A stretch of 64,000 bases of DNA from Parasedimentitalea huanghaiensis. Its GTDB lineage: Bacteria; Pseudomonadota; Alphaproteobacteria; Rhodobacterales; Rhodobacteraceae. Positions 54,213-63,487 of this stretch are shown one piece after another. The DNA is taken from NCBI RefSeq assembly GCF_009753675.1, contig NZ_WQLV01000008.1, positions 185,799 through 249,798 on the forward strand. Reading direction: 5' to 3'. The stretch's first letter is position 1; every line of letters starts with the position of its first letter. The notes under the pieces were generated by a model, which was not told where the DNA came from, searched no databases, and was given only the letters and a program-made list of their open reading frames with translations. A program made the translations under genes and the position numbers.

Positions 54213-56564
54213 CTACATGTTCCGCCAGTCACCGCTTTGCTCAAATGCGTGCGCGGCCTGGTATATTTTCAACTCGCCATATTTTGCGCCTACGAGCATC
54301 ATGCCGATTGGCAGCCCCTCGCTGAGCCCGCAGGGAACGTTCATTGCGGGCAGGCCACCATTAAACGGTGCGGTATTGCCGATCATTTCAAAGGCGCGCT
54401 GCACGTATTCAGTGATCGAGCAGTCAGCGGCTGGGATCTTTTGCGGCTTCATCGGCACCGTGGGCATCAGCAGCACATCATATTGCTGCAAGGCGGCGGT
54501 GTATTTTTCGTTCACCTTGCGCATCAGGTTTTGGGCTTTGCCATAGAACCGGCCCCGGTATTGTTCCTGAAAAAACTCGCCGGTAAACATACTGACCTTT
54601 AGCGAATGGCTCAGCTCATCCGCACGATTGCGCCACTGCGCCATGTGGTCGATCATCGAGGGCAGGAACAGCCCGCGGTAATTGGTTCCGGCTGAATTGC
54701 CGTGCATCATATGATCTTGCAGGCCTTCAAGAGTGATCGCTGTCCAGCAATCGACTGCAAGCTGGTGTTCCGGTACGGATACTTCGTCAACCAGTGCGCC
54801 CAGCTCGCGGAAACGGTCTGCGGCGGCCAGAACTTTTTGGTCCACGTCTGCCTCGCTTTCGGGGCGGTGGAAACCCTGTTTAAGGATGCCAATACGCAGT
54901 CCCTGCGCACCGCGACCCAGGGCTTCGGTATAGCGGAACACTTGCGGATTATATTGGCGAGGGTCCAGACCGTCTTCGCCTGCCAGCACCTCTAGCAGCA
55001 GCGCATTGTCAGCAACGGTATTGGTCACCGGTCCAACGTGATCGATGGTCTGCTCGATCGGCATAACACCGGTATAGGGCACCAACCCGTGGGTTGGTTT
55101 CATGCCATAGACGCCACAGTTTGACGATGGGATGCGGATGGATCCCCCCTGATCGCCGGCAATGGCCATGTCCACCTCGCCAGCGGCAACCAATGCGGCT
55201 GAGCCACTGGACGAGCCCCCTGCCATGTAGCCGTGTTTCCAAGGGTTATGGACCGGCCCTTTGGCGTTGGTGTGTGATCCGCCTGACAGGCAGAAATTCT
55301 CATTATGCGCCTTACCAACAATCGTCGCGCCGGCGTCCAGCATTCGGGTCACAATGGTCGCGTCGATCTCGGGGGTGTAGCCTTCCATGATCGAAGTTCC
55401 GTTCATCATCGCCACACCAGCCAGGCAAACGGTGTCTTTCAGTACAATGCGTTTGCCGCGTAGCGGGCCATCAGCGGCACCACGTACATCGGTTTTCACA
55501 TACCAGGCGTTCAGGGGGTTTTCGCTAAAATCCGGGAACCGGCCGGGCGCGCGTGGATAGCGCACGGGTGGCAGGTTATCTGGGGTGGCATCCAGCCGAT
55601 CATAGGCCTGAATATAGGGCTCCATCAGCTCAGAATATTCAGTCAGCTCTGCATCCGTCAGGTTCATGCCAAATCGCGTGGCCATGTCGCGCATCTGGGT
55701 AAGAGTCGGGCGTTTGATTGTCATGTTGGTCACCGTTGGGAAAATGGGTTCCGCTGCCGAGGATCTGGGCTGCGACTGTTGTGGTGTGTTGGATTGAGAA
55801 GCAGTCGGGCTGGCCTGACCGCGTGTTGACCGTGCCGCGCCAAAGCCCAGAAACTGGTCGACTTTGGCCTGATCGCTCAGGTCGCTGCGGCTCAGCTCAC
55901 CCGTGATCCGGCCGCGTTCAAGAACCAGGACCCGGTCAGAAAGGTCCGAAATGAAGTCAAAATTCTGCTCGACCAACAAGATCGAGAGCCCGCGCCGTTC
56001 GCGCAGTTGCAAAAGCGTTTCGGCCATTTCTTCGATGATTGACGGCTGGATGCCTTCGGTTGGTTCGTCCAACAACAGAAAATCCGGGTCCCCCATCAGG
56101 CAACGGGCCAGAGCCAGCAGCTGTTGCTCGCCGCCAGACAAGGCGCCGCCCATCCGATCCAGCAATCGGGTCAGACGCGGGAAATCCTCTAGCACCGCGT
56201 CCATCACCTCTTGCTCTGGGCCGCCGGAATAGACGTGCCAGGCAAATCGCAGGTTGTCGCGCACAGAGAGTTGCGGGAAGATCCCCCTGCCCTGCGGTAC
56301 ATAACCCAGGCCCAGCCCGGCCCTCTCGTTGGGGGACATGCGGGTGATATCGGTATTGTGAAATTGCACCCGGCCGGAGCTGGCAGCCTGGAACCCCATC
56401 ACCGTTTTCAACAGCGTGGTCTTGCCCATACCGTTGTGACCCAGGATGCCAACCACTTCGTTTTCGCCCACGGCAAAATCGATGCCATGCAGGATTGGCA
56501 CCTTGCCATAGCCCCCAGACAGGCCTTTGATTTCCAGGATATCGTTCACGTCCTCGGGCATCAT
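54213..56564 (-). CDS. LivF/UrtE-type ABC ATPase fused to an amidase
   Basis: A 783-residue fusion. Residues 1 to about 243 are a complete branched-chain/urea-type ABC ATPase: Walker A GHNGMGKTT, signature LSGGEQQLLALARCL, Walker B FLLLDEPTEGIQP, H-loop VEQNFDF. A 38-residue Ser/Pro/Gln linker follows. Residues 281-783 are an amidase-signature enzyme with K376, S451 and S475 in the spacing 75 and 24 of the catalytic triad. M281 would be the natural start of a free amidase, but no ribosome site precedes it and no stop interrupts the frame. Substrate import and hydrolysis are thus physically coupled. Neighbours overlap tightly. Confidence 0.9.
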   Translation of the reverse strand: MMPEDVNDILEIKGLSGGYGKVPILHGIDFAVGENEVVGILGHNGMGKTTLLKTVMGFQAASSGRVQFHNTDITRMSPNERAGLGLGYVPQGRGIFPQLSVRDNLRFAWHVYSGGPEQEVMDAVLEDFPRLTRLLDRMGGALSGGEQQLLALARCLMGDPDFLLLDEPTEGIQPSIIEEMAETLLQLRERRGLSILLVEQNFDFISDLSDRVLVLERGRITGELSRSDLSDQAKVDQFLGFGAARSTRGQASPTASQSNTPQQSQPRSSAAEPIFPTVTNMTIKRPTLTQMRDMATRFGMNLTDAELTEYSELMEPYIQAYDRLDATPDNLPPVRYPRAPGRFPDFSENPLNAWYVKTDVRGAADGPLRGKRIVLKDTVCLAGVAMMNGTSIMEGYTPEIDATIVTRMLDAGATIVGKAHNENFCLSGGSHTNAKGPVHNPWKHGYMAGGSSSGSAALVAAGEVDMAIAGDQGGSIRIPSSNCGVYGMKPTHGLVPYTGVMPIEQTIDHVGPVTNTVADNALLLEVLAGEDGLDPRQYNPQVFRYTEALGRGAQGLRIGILKQGFHRPESEADVDQKVLAAADRFRELGALVDEVSVPEHQLAVDCWTAITLEGLQDHMMHGNSAGTNYRGLFLPSMIDHMAQWRNRADELSHSLKVSMFTGEFFQEQYRGRFYGKAQNLMRKVNEKYTAALQQYDVLLMPTVPMKPQKIPAADCSITEYVQRAFEMIGNTAPFNGGLPAMNVPCGLSEGLPIGMMLVGAKYGELKIYQAAHAFEQSGDWRNM

Positions 56565-57280
56565 CCGGCCTTCTTTCCAAGATAAACATTACGTACAGTT
56601 TCGTCGGACATGACCTTGTCCACGTGGTCCTCCATCAGCACCGCGCCCTGATGGAAAACAGTCACCGTTTCGGCGATTGAGCGGATGAACTGCATGTCAT
56701 GTTCAACGATCACCACAGCGGCTATTTTGGTCAGTTCGTGAATGATTTCGGTCATGCGTTCGACGTCTTCCGCGCTCATGCCGGCGGCGGGTTCATCCAG
56801 CAACACCAGCCAAGGATCGCCCACGGCGACCAGTCCCAGTTCCACCCGCTGCCGCTCGCCATGGGCCAAGTTGCCCAAATCCGAGCGGGCAATGGAGTTC
56901 AGCGCCAGCCGGTCGATGACTGCTTCGGCTTTATGCTTGGCCTCATCCACCGAATGGAACCGCCGCGCTGCCAGCCAAATGTTTTCAAACACGCTCAGGT
57001 AATCCATCACATTGGGCGTCTGCGTTTTGATCCCCACGCCGAGCGAGGCAATCTGATGCGGCATCCAACCGGTGGTTTCCTGGCCCCGCATAAACACCTG
57101 ACCTTCGGTTGGTGTCAGCAGCCCGGTCACACATTTGAAGAAGGTGGACTTGCCTGCGCCATTGGGGCCGATCAGACAGCGCAGCTCTCGGGCGCGCAGT
57201 TTGAAATTCACATTGTCTGAAGCCACCACACCGCCAAATCGCATTGTTAGAGCCTGAGTTTCAAGAACGACTTCAGCCAT
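56561..57280 (-). CDS. ABC transporter ATPase (LivG/UrtD type)
   Basis: A 239-residue ATPase. Walker A is GPNGAGKST, signature LAHGERQRVELGLV, Walker B WLVLLDEPAAGMS and H-loop VEHDMQFI. It begins within the end of the permease gene (8-base overlap) and its stop overlaps the start of the ATPase-amidase gene by 4. It is the first of the two ATPases expected for a HAAT-family importer. Confidence 0.95.
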   Translation of the reverse strand: MAEVVLETQALTMRFGGVVASDNVNFKLRARELRCLIGPNGAGKSTFFKCVTGLLTPTEGQVFMRGQETTGWMPHQIASLGVGIKTQTPNVMDYLSVFENIWLAARRFHSVDEAKHKAEAVIDRLALNSIARSDLGNLAHGERQRVELGLVAVGDPWLVLLDEPAAGMSAEDVERMTEIIHELTKIAAVVIVEHDMQFIRSIAETVTVFHQGAVLMEDHVDKVMSDETVRNVYLGKKAG

Positions 57281-58313
57281 TGGCCCGCCCCCTATTGCGT
57301 ATTCGTCGGGCCTGATGCACCCGGCTGGGTGAGCGGCGCGCGAAACTTACCTTCCATAGGCTTGAAATTGCAGGCACCAGGCCTTTGGGCAGGAACAGTA
57401 CAAACAGCACCAAGATCAGCCCGGTGATCAACGTGTTGTCGATCAGGCTCTGCTGGCCCAAGGCAAATTTGAGGTAGGCCAGTCCTGCGGCTCCCAAAAT
57501 GGGACCGGACCGGGTGCCTAGGCCACCAACAATGCACCAGATGATGATCTCGGCTGACTGCCCCAACGAGAATAGCCCAGGCGTGACGATTTCGCCCCAG
57601 TTGGCAAATAGTGCCCCAGCGAGTCCGGCGATGGCGGCGCCAATGGCAAACAGGATGGTTTTGCGGGCCGCTACGTCATAGCCCATAAGTGACATCCGGG
57701 TTTCATTTTCGCGGATGCCAACGGCGATCCGGCCGAAGCTGGACCGCAGCAGTGCCGACACCAGCAGATAGACCAGCACCATTATGACTGCGCAGACATA
57801 GAAATAGGCGTCGCCCCAGATATAGGCATCGGGATCGCCCGGTACATTCAGCGTCTGAAAACCTGGAATGCCGTTGAAGCCACCCAGTCGCGCTGTGCCA
57901 ATCATGTATTGTGGGCCTGCGGTGGAGTTGATGAACTTGAACAGGATCAGCGTGACCACCAGTGTGATCACCCCAAGATAAACATCGGTCAGTCGGCCAT
58001 AGAACATCATTGCACCCAGCAGCAGCGCCGCGATGGCGGGTACCAGAATGGCGATGATCATGGGCAAGGTGCTTTCGCCAATGTTGATGGCGGCGATTGC
58101 ATAGGTGTAGGCTCCCAGGCCAAAGAACGCAGCCTGACCAAAGCACAAGATGCCGCCAAACCCCCAGATCAGGCCAAGGCTAAACCCCAGCATTCCATAG
58201 ATGATCAGTACGGTCAGCGTGTAGGTGCTGACCAATTGCGGCAGCAGCCATATCAGCAGCCCTGCCACGACAAGCGTCATTAAGACGTCTTTGCCCATTC
58301 TATCTTGCATCAC
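57273..58313 (-). CDS. ABC transporter permease (LivM/UrtC type)
   Basis: A 346-residue membrane protein with about ten hydrophobic helices; it contains the permease stretch GRIAVGIRENETRMSLMGYDVAARK characteristic of LivM/UrtC. Residues after about 320 are a basic cytoplasmic tail. It overlaps the upstream permease gene by 4 bases (ATGA). Confidence 0.94.
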   Translation of the reverse strand: MMQDRMGKDVLMTLVVAGLLIWLLPQLVSTYTLTVLIIYGMLGFSLGLIWGFGGILCFGQAAFFGLGAYTYAIAAINIGESTLPMIIAILVPAIAALLLGAMMFYGRLTDVYLGVITLVVTLILFKFINSTAGPQYMIGTARLGGFNGIPGFQTLNVPGDPDAYIWGDAYFYVCAVIMVLVYLLVSALLRSSFGRIAVGIRENETRMSLMGYDVAARKTILFAIGAAIAGLAGALFANWGEIVTPGLFSLGQSAEIIIWCIVGGLGTRSGPILGAAGLAYLKFALGQQSLIDNTLITGLILVLFVLFLPKGLVPAISSLWKVSFARRSPSRVHQARRIRNRGRANG

Positions 58314-59176
58314 AACTTTCCCTTGAAGAATTTACCGGTCACGCCCTGCGGCAACAGCCGCAACAGGATGACAGCCGACACCAGCAATGCGACCTCTCCG
58401 ATGACCGGCGAGATGGCGAAGGTGAAGATCTGGTTGACCAGGCCAAACAGGCCGGCACTGCTGAGCAAACCGGCGACCAGCGACGGGCCGCCCGCGATCA
58501 CAGTGATAAAGGCCTTGGCGATATAGGCGCCGCCGGATGTGGGTACCAAGCCCACCAATGGCGCCAACACAGCGCCCGCCAGGCCGGACAGAGCCGAGCC
58601 GCAGAAGAAGGTCGCCATGTAGATACGGTCGGGGCTGTAACCCAATGCGGCCGCGATATCAGAGCGCTGCATGGTGCCCCGCGCGATCAACCCAGCCCGT
58701 GTAGATTTCAGTATTACCAGCATGCCGATCACCAGGGCGATCGCGACAACGATGATGAAAAAGTTGTATCCGTTGATTTGGTAGCTTCCGATAGAGAAGC
58801 CGGGGATCGGAGTAGAAATGCCCGTTGTGGTATTGCCAAAGATCATCGTGGCCACACCGATGAAAAACAGGCTTAGCCCCCAGGTGGCCAACATGGTGTC
58901 GACCAACCGGCCATAAAGATGGCGGATCACCAGTCTTTCGACCACCAGACCAATCAATCCAACGGTGATCGGGGCCACGACCAGCATGGCCACAAAAACA
59001 TTCACGCCCAGATTAACGGCGGTGATGGTGGCGTAGCCACCCATCATCATGAACTCACCATGGGCCAGGTTGATGACTTTCATCATGCCGAACACCACGG
59101 CCAGCCCGGCGCTGATCAGCACTAGAGAGGCCACCGCGTAGAGCATCTCGACAAGTATGACGACAGAGAGATCCAT
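58310..59176 (-). CDS. ABC transporter permease (LivH/UrtB type)
   Basis: A 288-residue permease with about eight membrane helices, opening VILVEMLYAVASLVLISAGLAVVFGMMKVINLAHGEFMMMGGY, the standard LivH/UrtB start. It forms the heterodimeric channel with the next gene product. Confidence 0.94.
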   Translation of the reverse strand: MDLSVVILVEMLYAVASLVLISAGLAVVFGMMKVINLAHGEFMMMGGYATITAVNLGVNVFVAMLVVAPITVGLIGLVVERLVIRHLYGRLVDTMLATWGLSLFFIGVATMIFGNTTTGISTPIPGFSIGSYQINGYNFFIIVVAIALVIGMLVILKSTRAGLIARGTMQRSDIAAALGYSPDRIYMATFFCGSALSGLAGAVLAPLVGLVPTSGGAYIAKAFITVIAGGPSLVAGLLSSAGLFGLVNQIFTFAISPVIGEVALLVSAVILLRLLPQGVTGKFFKGKL

Positions 59177-59199
59177 ATTTCCCCAACTTCGCTAGACAA

Positions 59200-59218
59200 G
59201 CCGGGGGTGTTCCCCGGC
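59200..59218 (-). promoter_or_regulatory. Hairpin between binding-protein and permease genes
   Basis: GCCGGGG (59200-59206) and CCCCGGC (59212-59218) form a 7-bp stem with a 5-base loop in the 90-base gap. Such stem-loops downstream of binding-protein genes often stabilise the upstream message so that the binding protein is made in excess. Confidence 0.6.
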
Positions 59219-59266
59219 CAGAGGTTGAGGCGGCAGGCGCCGCCCCAGGTTTGTTCTATGATCGGA

Positions 59267-60487
59267 TTAGATCTGGATTTCGTACTGCGTGTTGTCGTTT
59301 GGACTCGCGGCCAGATCACAGACGGATTGGGTGTCAATGGGCTGCCGCTGGGGCAGTGTTTCAATCACCTTCATCCGCTGGTCTTCAAACTCCATCAGAT
59401 GCACATCCAGAACCGCATGGTGGGTTTTGGGATCAACCGTCACTTTGCCACCGGGTCCTTCGATGGAAATGCCGGTTTCCAGTGCATCAATGATGCTGTC
59501 GCGATCCAGAGACCCAGCCATTTCCACCGCCTTGGCCCATGTCTTGACGCCTTGATAAGTCGATACCGCTGTCTCGTGGATATTGGAGTTGTCACCAAAA
59601 GCCGCCAGCCAGGACGCCTTGAACGCAGCATTTGCAGGGGTGTCGAGCTGTTGCGAATAGTTATAGGCAACCATGATCCCGTTGCCCTCTTCCGGTGTCA
59701 GAACCAATTGTTCGTTGCCCACACCCAAAGTAGTGGATGCCAGAGGGATACGGTCTTTCATGCCTGCAGCCGCCCACTGACGGAAGAAGGACAGATGCGC
59801 TCCGCCAACCAACGGAGCGATCACCAGATCCGGCGCGGCGGTTTGGATCTTGGCGATGGTTGAGCCAAAGTCGCTGACGTCCAGCGGGAAGAAGTCCAGA
59901 CCTACGGTTTCACCGCCATTGTCCGCGACAAATTTCTGAATCCAACGGGCGGTAATTTGACCGTAGTTATAGTCGGCGGCCAAAACATAGACCTTTTTAC
60001 CTGCCTTTTTCATCGCGTATGGCACTAGGGCCTCGACCTGCTGGGCCGGTGTCACACCGTTGATAAAGATGTTGCGGTCGCAGACGCCGCCTTCGTACAG
60101 CACGTTGTAGAAATACAGCGTTTTTGTTTTGCGCATGGTCTGGCGGATCGCCTCACGCGATGCTGACAGGATGCCACCATGCACCACATCAACTCGGTCT
60201 TGGCGGGTCAGCTGTTGGGCGTATTGCGAATAAAGCGCCATGTCGGATTGGGTGTCATAACCCGAGACTTCGACCTGTTTGCCCAGCAATCCGCCAGAGG
60301 CGTTGACCTCGTCCACGGCCAGTCGCATCGCCATGTCCATTGGCTTACCATAGGCATCAAAAATGCCGGAAGTATCGAGTATAGAGCCTAGTTTGATGGT
60401 CTCTGCGGCGCTGGCGAAGCTTGGCAACATTGCCGCCCCGGTCATGGCCGCTGTTCCGCCTAAGAATGCGCGTCGGTCAAGTGACAT
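59267..60487 (-). CDS. Tat-exported amide/urea-type substrate-binding protein
   Basis: A 406-residue periplasmic binding protein of the HAAT family, closest in style to UrtA/FmdD proteins for urea and short-chain amides. The N-terminus DRRAFLGGTAAMTGAAMLPSFASA is a twin-arginine signal (RRAFLGG). The mature part has IKLGSILDTSGIFDAYGKPM and the ligand-cleft segment with NYGQITARWIQKFV. It is the first transporter gene and precedes the permeases. Confidence 0.92.
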   Translation of the reverse strand: MSLDRRAFLGGTAAMTGAAMLPSFASAAETIKLGSILDTSGIFDAYGKPMDMAMRLAVDEVNASGGLLGKQVEVSGYDTQSDMALYSQYAQQLTRQDRVDVVHGGILSASREAIRQTMRKTKTLYFYNVLYEGGVCDRNIFINGVTPAQQVEALVPYAMKKAGKKVYVLAADYNYGQITARWIQKFVADNGGETVGLDFFPLDVSDFGSTIAKIQTAAPDLVIAPLVGGAHLSFFRQWAAAGMKDRIPLASTTLGVGNEQLVLTPEEGNGIMVAYNYSQQLDTPANAAFKASWLAAFGDNSNIHETAVSTYQGVKTWAKAVEMAGSLDRDSIIDALETGISIEGPGGKVTVDPKTHHAVLDVHLMEFEDQRMKVIETLPQRQPIDTQSVCDLAASPNDNTQYEIQI

Positions 60488-60538
60488 TAGTTTTCCTCCC
60501 TATTGTCAGTTCAGTTGGGTCGGCAACGGTTCTGCCCG

Positions 60539-62134
60539 TTACTCTTTGGCTTTGATCCGGTTGGCGTAGTCGGCCGTTCGACCGGCCAGATTGGCGTCAA
60601 AATCCAATCCGATCTCTTCGCCCATCTGCTTCATCGCGGGCAGCTGTACAGCCATGCCCAGGATTTGATCCATTGCCGCACCAAATGCGCCTTCGACACC
60701 TTCGCCAGATTTTGATCCGCCCAGTCCGCCGACCTGATTGATGCGGATCGAGTCGATTTTCTCGACCGGCTTCATCATCTGCGTCATGATCTCGGGCATC
60801 CGGTCCAGCTTGCGCTCTTCCAGACGCATGCGGATTACAGCCTCACTCAGGGTGTTTTCGGCAGAATTCAGGGCTGATTGGCCAGCAGCGGTGGCTTCCA
60901 TGCGGGCTTTTTCAGCTTGGGCATTGCTGGTCGCAACAGCGGCTTCGGCCTTGGCCCGTGCCAACAAGATGTCGACTTCGCTTTTGACGCGTGCGTCTTC
61001 CAGTTCGATATTCTTTTGCTGCACCAGGCGGGCGGTGTCGCGTTCCCGTTCTGCCACAGCCCGGTCTTTTTGGGCCTGAACATTTTCCGCAGCCAATAGG
61101 ACTTGCGCCCGCGCTTCCTCTTCCAGGGCCTTTACTTCTGCTTCTTCGGCTCGTTTGCGGGCCAAAAGAATGTCGTTGGCAATCTTGGCTTCCTCAAGCA
61201 CCCGGATGGCCGTCATTTCCACCTGGCGCAGGGTTTCATCACTTTCGATCTGGGCCGCCTTGGCCTTCTGGTCGCTTTCGATGCGGTTTGTTTCAGCAGC
61301 CAACTGTGCTTCGGCACGGCTGATGTCTTGGCGTGACTTTGCATCCGCCTCTAGGGCTGCCAGATGTTCCTGGTTGGCGATTTCAGCCGCACGTTCGGCT
61401 TGCTGAATTTCGATCTGGCGCTGGTTCTGCGCCAACCGGCTTTCCCACACCGAGATTTCGGCTTGGGTTTCAACCGCCACGCGCGCTTTGCGCTGTTCGG
61501 CCACCAGCTCAGCCAATCGCCGCATGCCCTGTGCATTGAAAGCGTTGTTTTCGTTCATCTGGCTCAGATCACTTTGATCGACTGAGACAAGCGACGCAGA
61601 GACCAATGTTAGTCCCAGTTTTGCAGCCTGCGACTCAACAGCTGTGGAAATGTCGTTGGTAAATCCAGCACGATCCAGGTGGATCTCCTCGAGTGTACGG
61701 GTCGCGGCTGCATTCTGGATGGCACCCACCAGCGCGCCGGACAGCACTTCTTGAACCGCGTCCCCATTGCGCGCGATCCGCGGCCCCAAGGCCTGCGCGG
61801 CTGTTGAAACACCTTCAACACTGGGCGCGACGCGGAGTTCGAATTCAACCTCGACATCAGCGCGCATCTGATCGCGGGTCAGCAAGGCGTCGTTGCCTTT
61901 TCTAGAAGTTGAAAACGTCAAAGCCCCCATCGAGACCTTATGGATCTGATGCAGAAACGGCAGCGACAGACAGCCTCCGTCCATGACCACACGACACCCG
62001 CCAAATCCGGTGCGTACCAGCGCGGTGTCTAACGTCGCCTTGGCAAAATATCGGTGCAGAAACCAGATCCCAAACAGCGAAAGCAATGCCAGAGAAAACA
62101 GTGAAATTGTCCAGATCAAGGCCAGATCCCCCAA
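60539..62134 (-). CDS. Flotillin-like SPFH protein
   Basis: A 531-residue protein. An N-terminal membrane helix (ISLFSLALLSLFGIWFLHRYF) is followed by a band-7/SPFH domain to about residue 200 and then a long, highly charged Ala/Glu/Arg coiled coil from about 220 to 450, as in flotillins. The C-terminal end is Gly-rich with a short helical tail. Flotillins organise membrane microdomains. Its place between the amide sensor and transporter genes suggests it scaffolds the transporter-amidase complex; that is inference. Confidence 0.88.
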   Translation of the reverse strand: MGDLALIWTISLFSLALLSLFGIWFLHRYFAKATLDTALVRTGFGGCRVVMDGGCLSLPFLHQIHKVSMGALTFSTSRKGNDALLTRDQMRADVEVEFELRVAPSVEGVSTAAQALGPRIARNGDAVQEVLSGALVGAIQNAAATRTLEEIHLDRAGFTNDISTAVESQAAKLGLTLVSASLVSVDQSDLSQMNENNAFNAQGMRRLAELVAEQRKARVAVETQAEISVWESRLAQNQRQIEIQQAERAAEIANQEHLAALEADAKSRQDISRAEAQLAAETNRIESDQKAKAAQIESDETLRQVEMTAIRVLEEAKIANDILLARKRAEEAEVKALEEEARAQVLLAAENVQAQKDRAVAERERDTARLVQQKNIELEDARVKSEVDILLARAKAEAAVATSNAQAEKARMEATAAGQSALNSAENTLSEAVIRMRLEERKLDRMPEIMTQMMKPVEKIDSIRINQVGGLGGSKSGEGVEGAFGAAMDQILGMAVQLPAMKQMGEEIGLDFDANLAGRTADYANRIKAKE

Positions 62135-62204
62135 AAGCCGCGTGTCCGGTCAACTGTTGGCTACCCAACAATGACCCCTTGGCCTCAACCGTGAGGGAAA
62201 TTGA

Positions 62205-62236
62205 TTTCCATTTCAAGTAAATATTTGAAATGGAAA
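62205..62236. promoter_or_regulatory. 12-bp inverted repeat upstream of the flotillin-transporter operon
   Basis: TTTCCATTTCAA (62205-62216) and TTGAAATGGAAA (62225-62236) are perfect complements around an 8-base AT-rich loop. It lies between the AmiC-like gene and the flotillin gene. On the minus strand no T-run follows, so an operator is likelier than a terminator. Confidence 0.55.
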
Positions 62237-62259
62237 ATATTTTCTTTTAACCACTTGAA

Positions 62260-63402
62260 TTAGAACGATTCTATTACTTCAAATTTGATCCCATCGGCGC
62301 GAGCGAGGTAAATTTTCGCCCGTTCACCAATGCGATCACTGGAACTAATCCGGCCACTTTTATAGTTCACTTGCAGCGCATCCAGGCTGTTTTGGTGGCG
62401 CCAACGGGACGCATGCCCCTGCATCAGGCCAGCCAAGTATTGCACACCTTCATAGGTCGATTGCCCAATGGCATTTAGGACAGGCGCCTGATCCCCATGC
62501 AGGCCATAATACCGTTCCTTGAACGCGCCGTTCGCCTCGGTTGGCAGGTTGCCAAAATAGGCCGACGCAGCAAACAGCCGCTTCAGGTTTTTGGCACCGC
62601 AGGCCAACAGGCCGTTTTCTTCCATAGCGCAAGACAGACGCAGGACGCGGTCATGCAAACCTGCCCTGCCAAATGCCCTGTTAAAGGCAATGGCGTCCTG
62701 CCCCACCAAAGACAGCAACACCGCTCCGGCACCCGACCGGTCGATTTCGTCAACAAAGTGGTCCATTTTCTTCAGACCAAATGGAACGTATTTTTCATAG
62801 GCCAGATCCACCGACATTTCGGCCAGTTTCGACTTGGCATAGGAATGTGAAGTTCTTGGCCAAACGTAGTCATTGCCAATCAGGGCCCAGCTCTTTGGTC
62901 GATACCTATTCTGCAACAACTCCATCGAGGGTCCCAGTTGCTCTTGTGGAGTTTCTCCAATGGCAAACAAACCGGCGGTCCGCTCACCGCCCTCGTACAG
63001 CGGCGTATAGATATAGGGCACCCGTTGGCGCACCACCTTGCTTAGCCGCTGCCGGATCGCACTGATGTGCATGCCGACGATGGCGTCTATGGATTTGCTT
63101 TCGATCAGATCGTTGACGACTTCCTCGATCGGAACGCTGGCTTCTAGTGCGGAATCGATCATGATCAATTGTACTTTGCGTCCGCAAATTCCGTTTCCAC
63201 GGTTCAGCTCTTCGACCGCAACCTGGGCGCTGGAAATACAGGACGGTGCCCAGATACCCGCCGACCCGCACATCGGAATAAGCAGAGCAATTCGATAGGC
63301 TTCGTGCGACTGGGCCAATGGCCCGTCGTGCAAATCAGCCAGCTCGGCCGGTATCAATCTGTCAGGCAATAACACCGTCTTCCCCCCTTGCCTCCTGGCC
63401 AA
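62260..63402 (-). CDS. AmiC-like cytoplasmic amide sensor
   Basis: A 380-residue protein of the periplasmic-binding-protein fold related to AmiC, the amide-responsive partner of the Pseudomonas amidase operon. It has YRIALLIPMCGSAGIWAPSC, IYTPLYEGGERTAG and WALIGNDYVWPRTSH. It lacks a signal peptide, so it stays in the cytoplasm as AmiC does. No AmiR (ANTAR antiterminator) gene is beside it; instead a MarR regulator is divergent. It probably reports amide levels to the operon, by a partner not obvious here. Confidence 0.88.
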   Translation of the reverse strand: MARRQGGKTVLLPDRLIPAELADLHDGPLAQSHEAYRIALLIPMCGSAGIWAPSCISSAQVAVEELNRGNGICGRKVQLIMIDSALEASVPIEEVVNDLIESKSIDAIVGMHISAIRQRLSKVVRQRVPYIYTPLYEGGERTAGLFAIGETPQEQLGPSMELLQNRYRPKSWALIGNDYVWPRTSHSYAKSKLAEMSVDLAYEKYVPFGLKKMDHFVDEIDRSGAGAVLLSLVGQDAIAFNRAFGRAGLHDRVLRLSCAMEENGLLACGAKNLKRLFAASAYFGNLPTEANGAFKERYYGLHGDQAPVLNAIGQSTYEGVQYLAGLMQGHASRWRHQNSLDALQVNYKSGRISSSDRIGERAKIYLARADGIKFEVIESF

Positions 63403-63427
63403 CTGGATTTAGGAAGCTGATACATAG

Positions 63428-63462
63428 CAATTGAATTTAGTTTCCAAGTCAATTAAATTCTG
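63428..63462. promoter_or_regulatory. Direct repeats in the AmiC/MarR intergenic region
   Basis: CAATTGAATTTAG (63428-63440) and CAATTAAATTCTG (63450-63462) match CAATTRAATTYWG and are 22 bases apart, two helical turns. They lie between the divergent starts and are candidate MarR sites. Confidence 0.4.
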
Positions 63463-63487
63463 ATTTGTAACTTTGGTGGTGTCGAAC

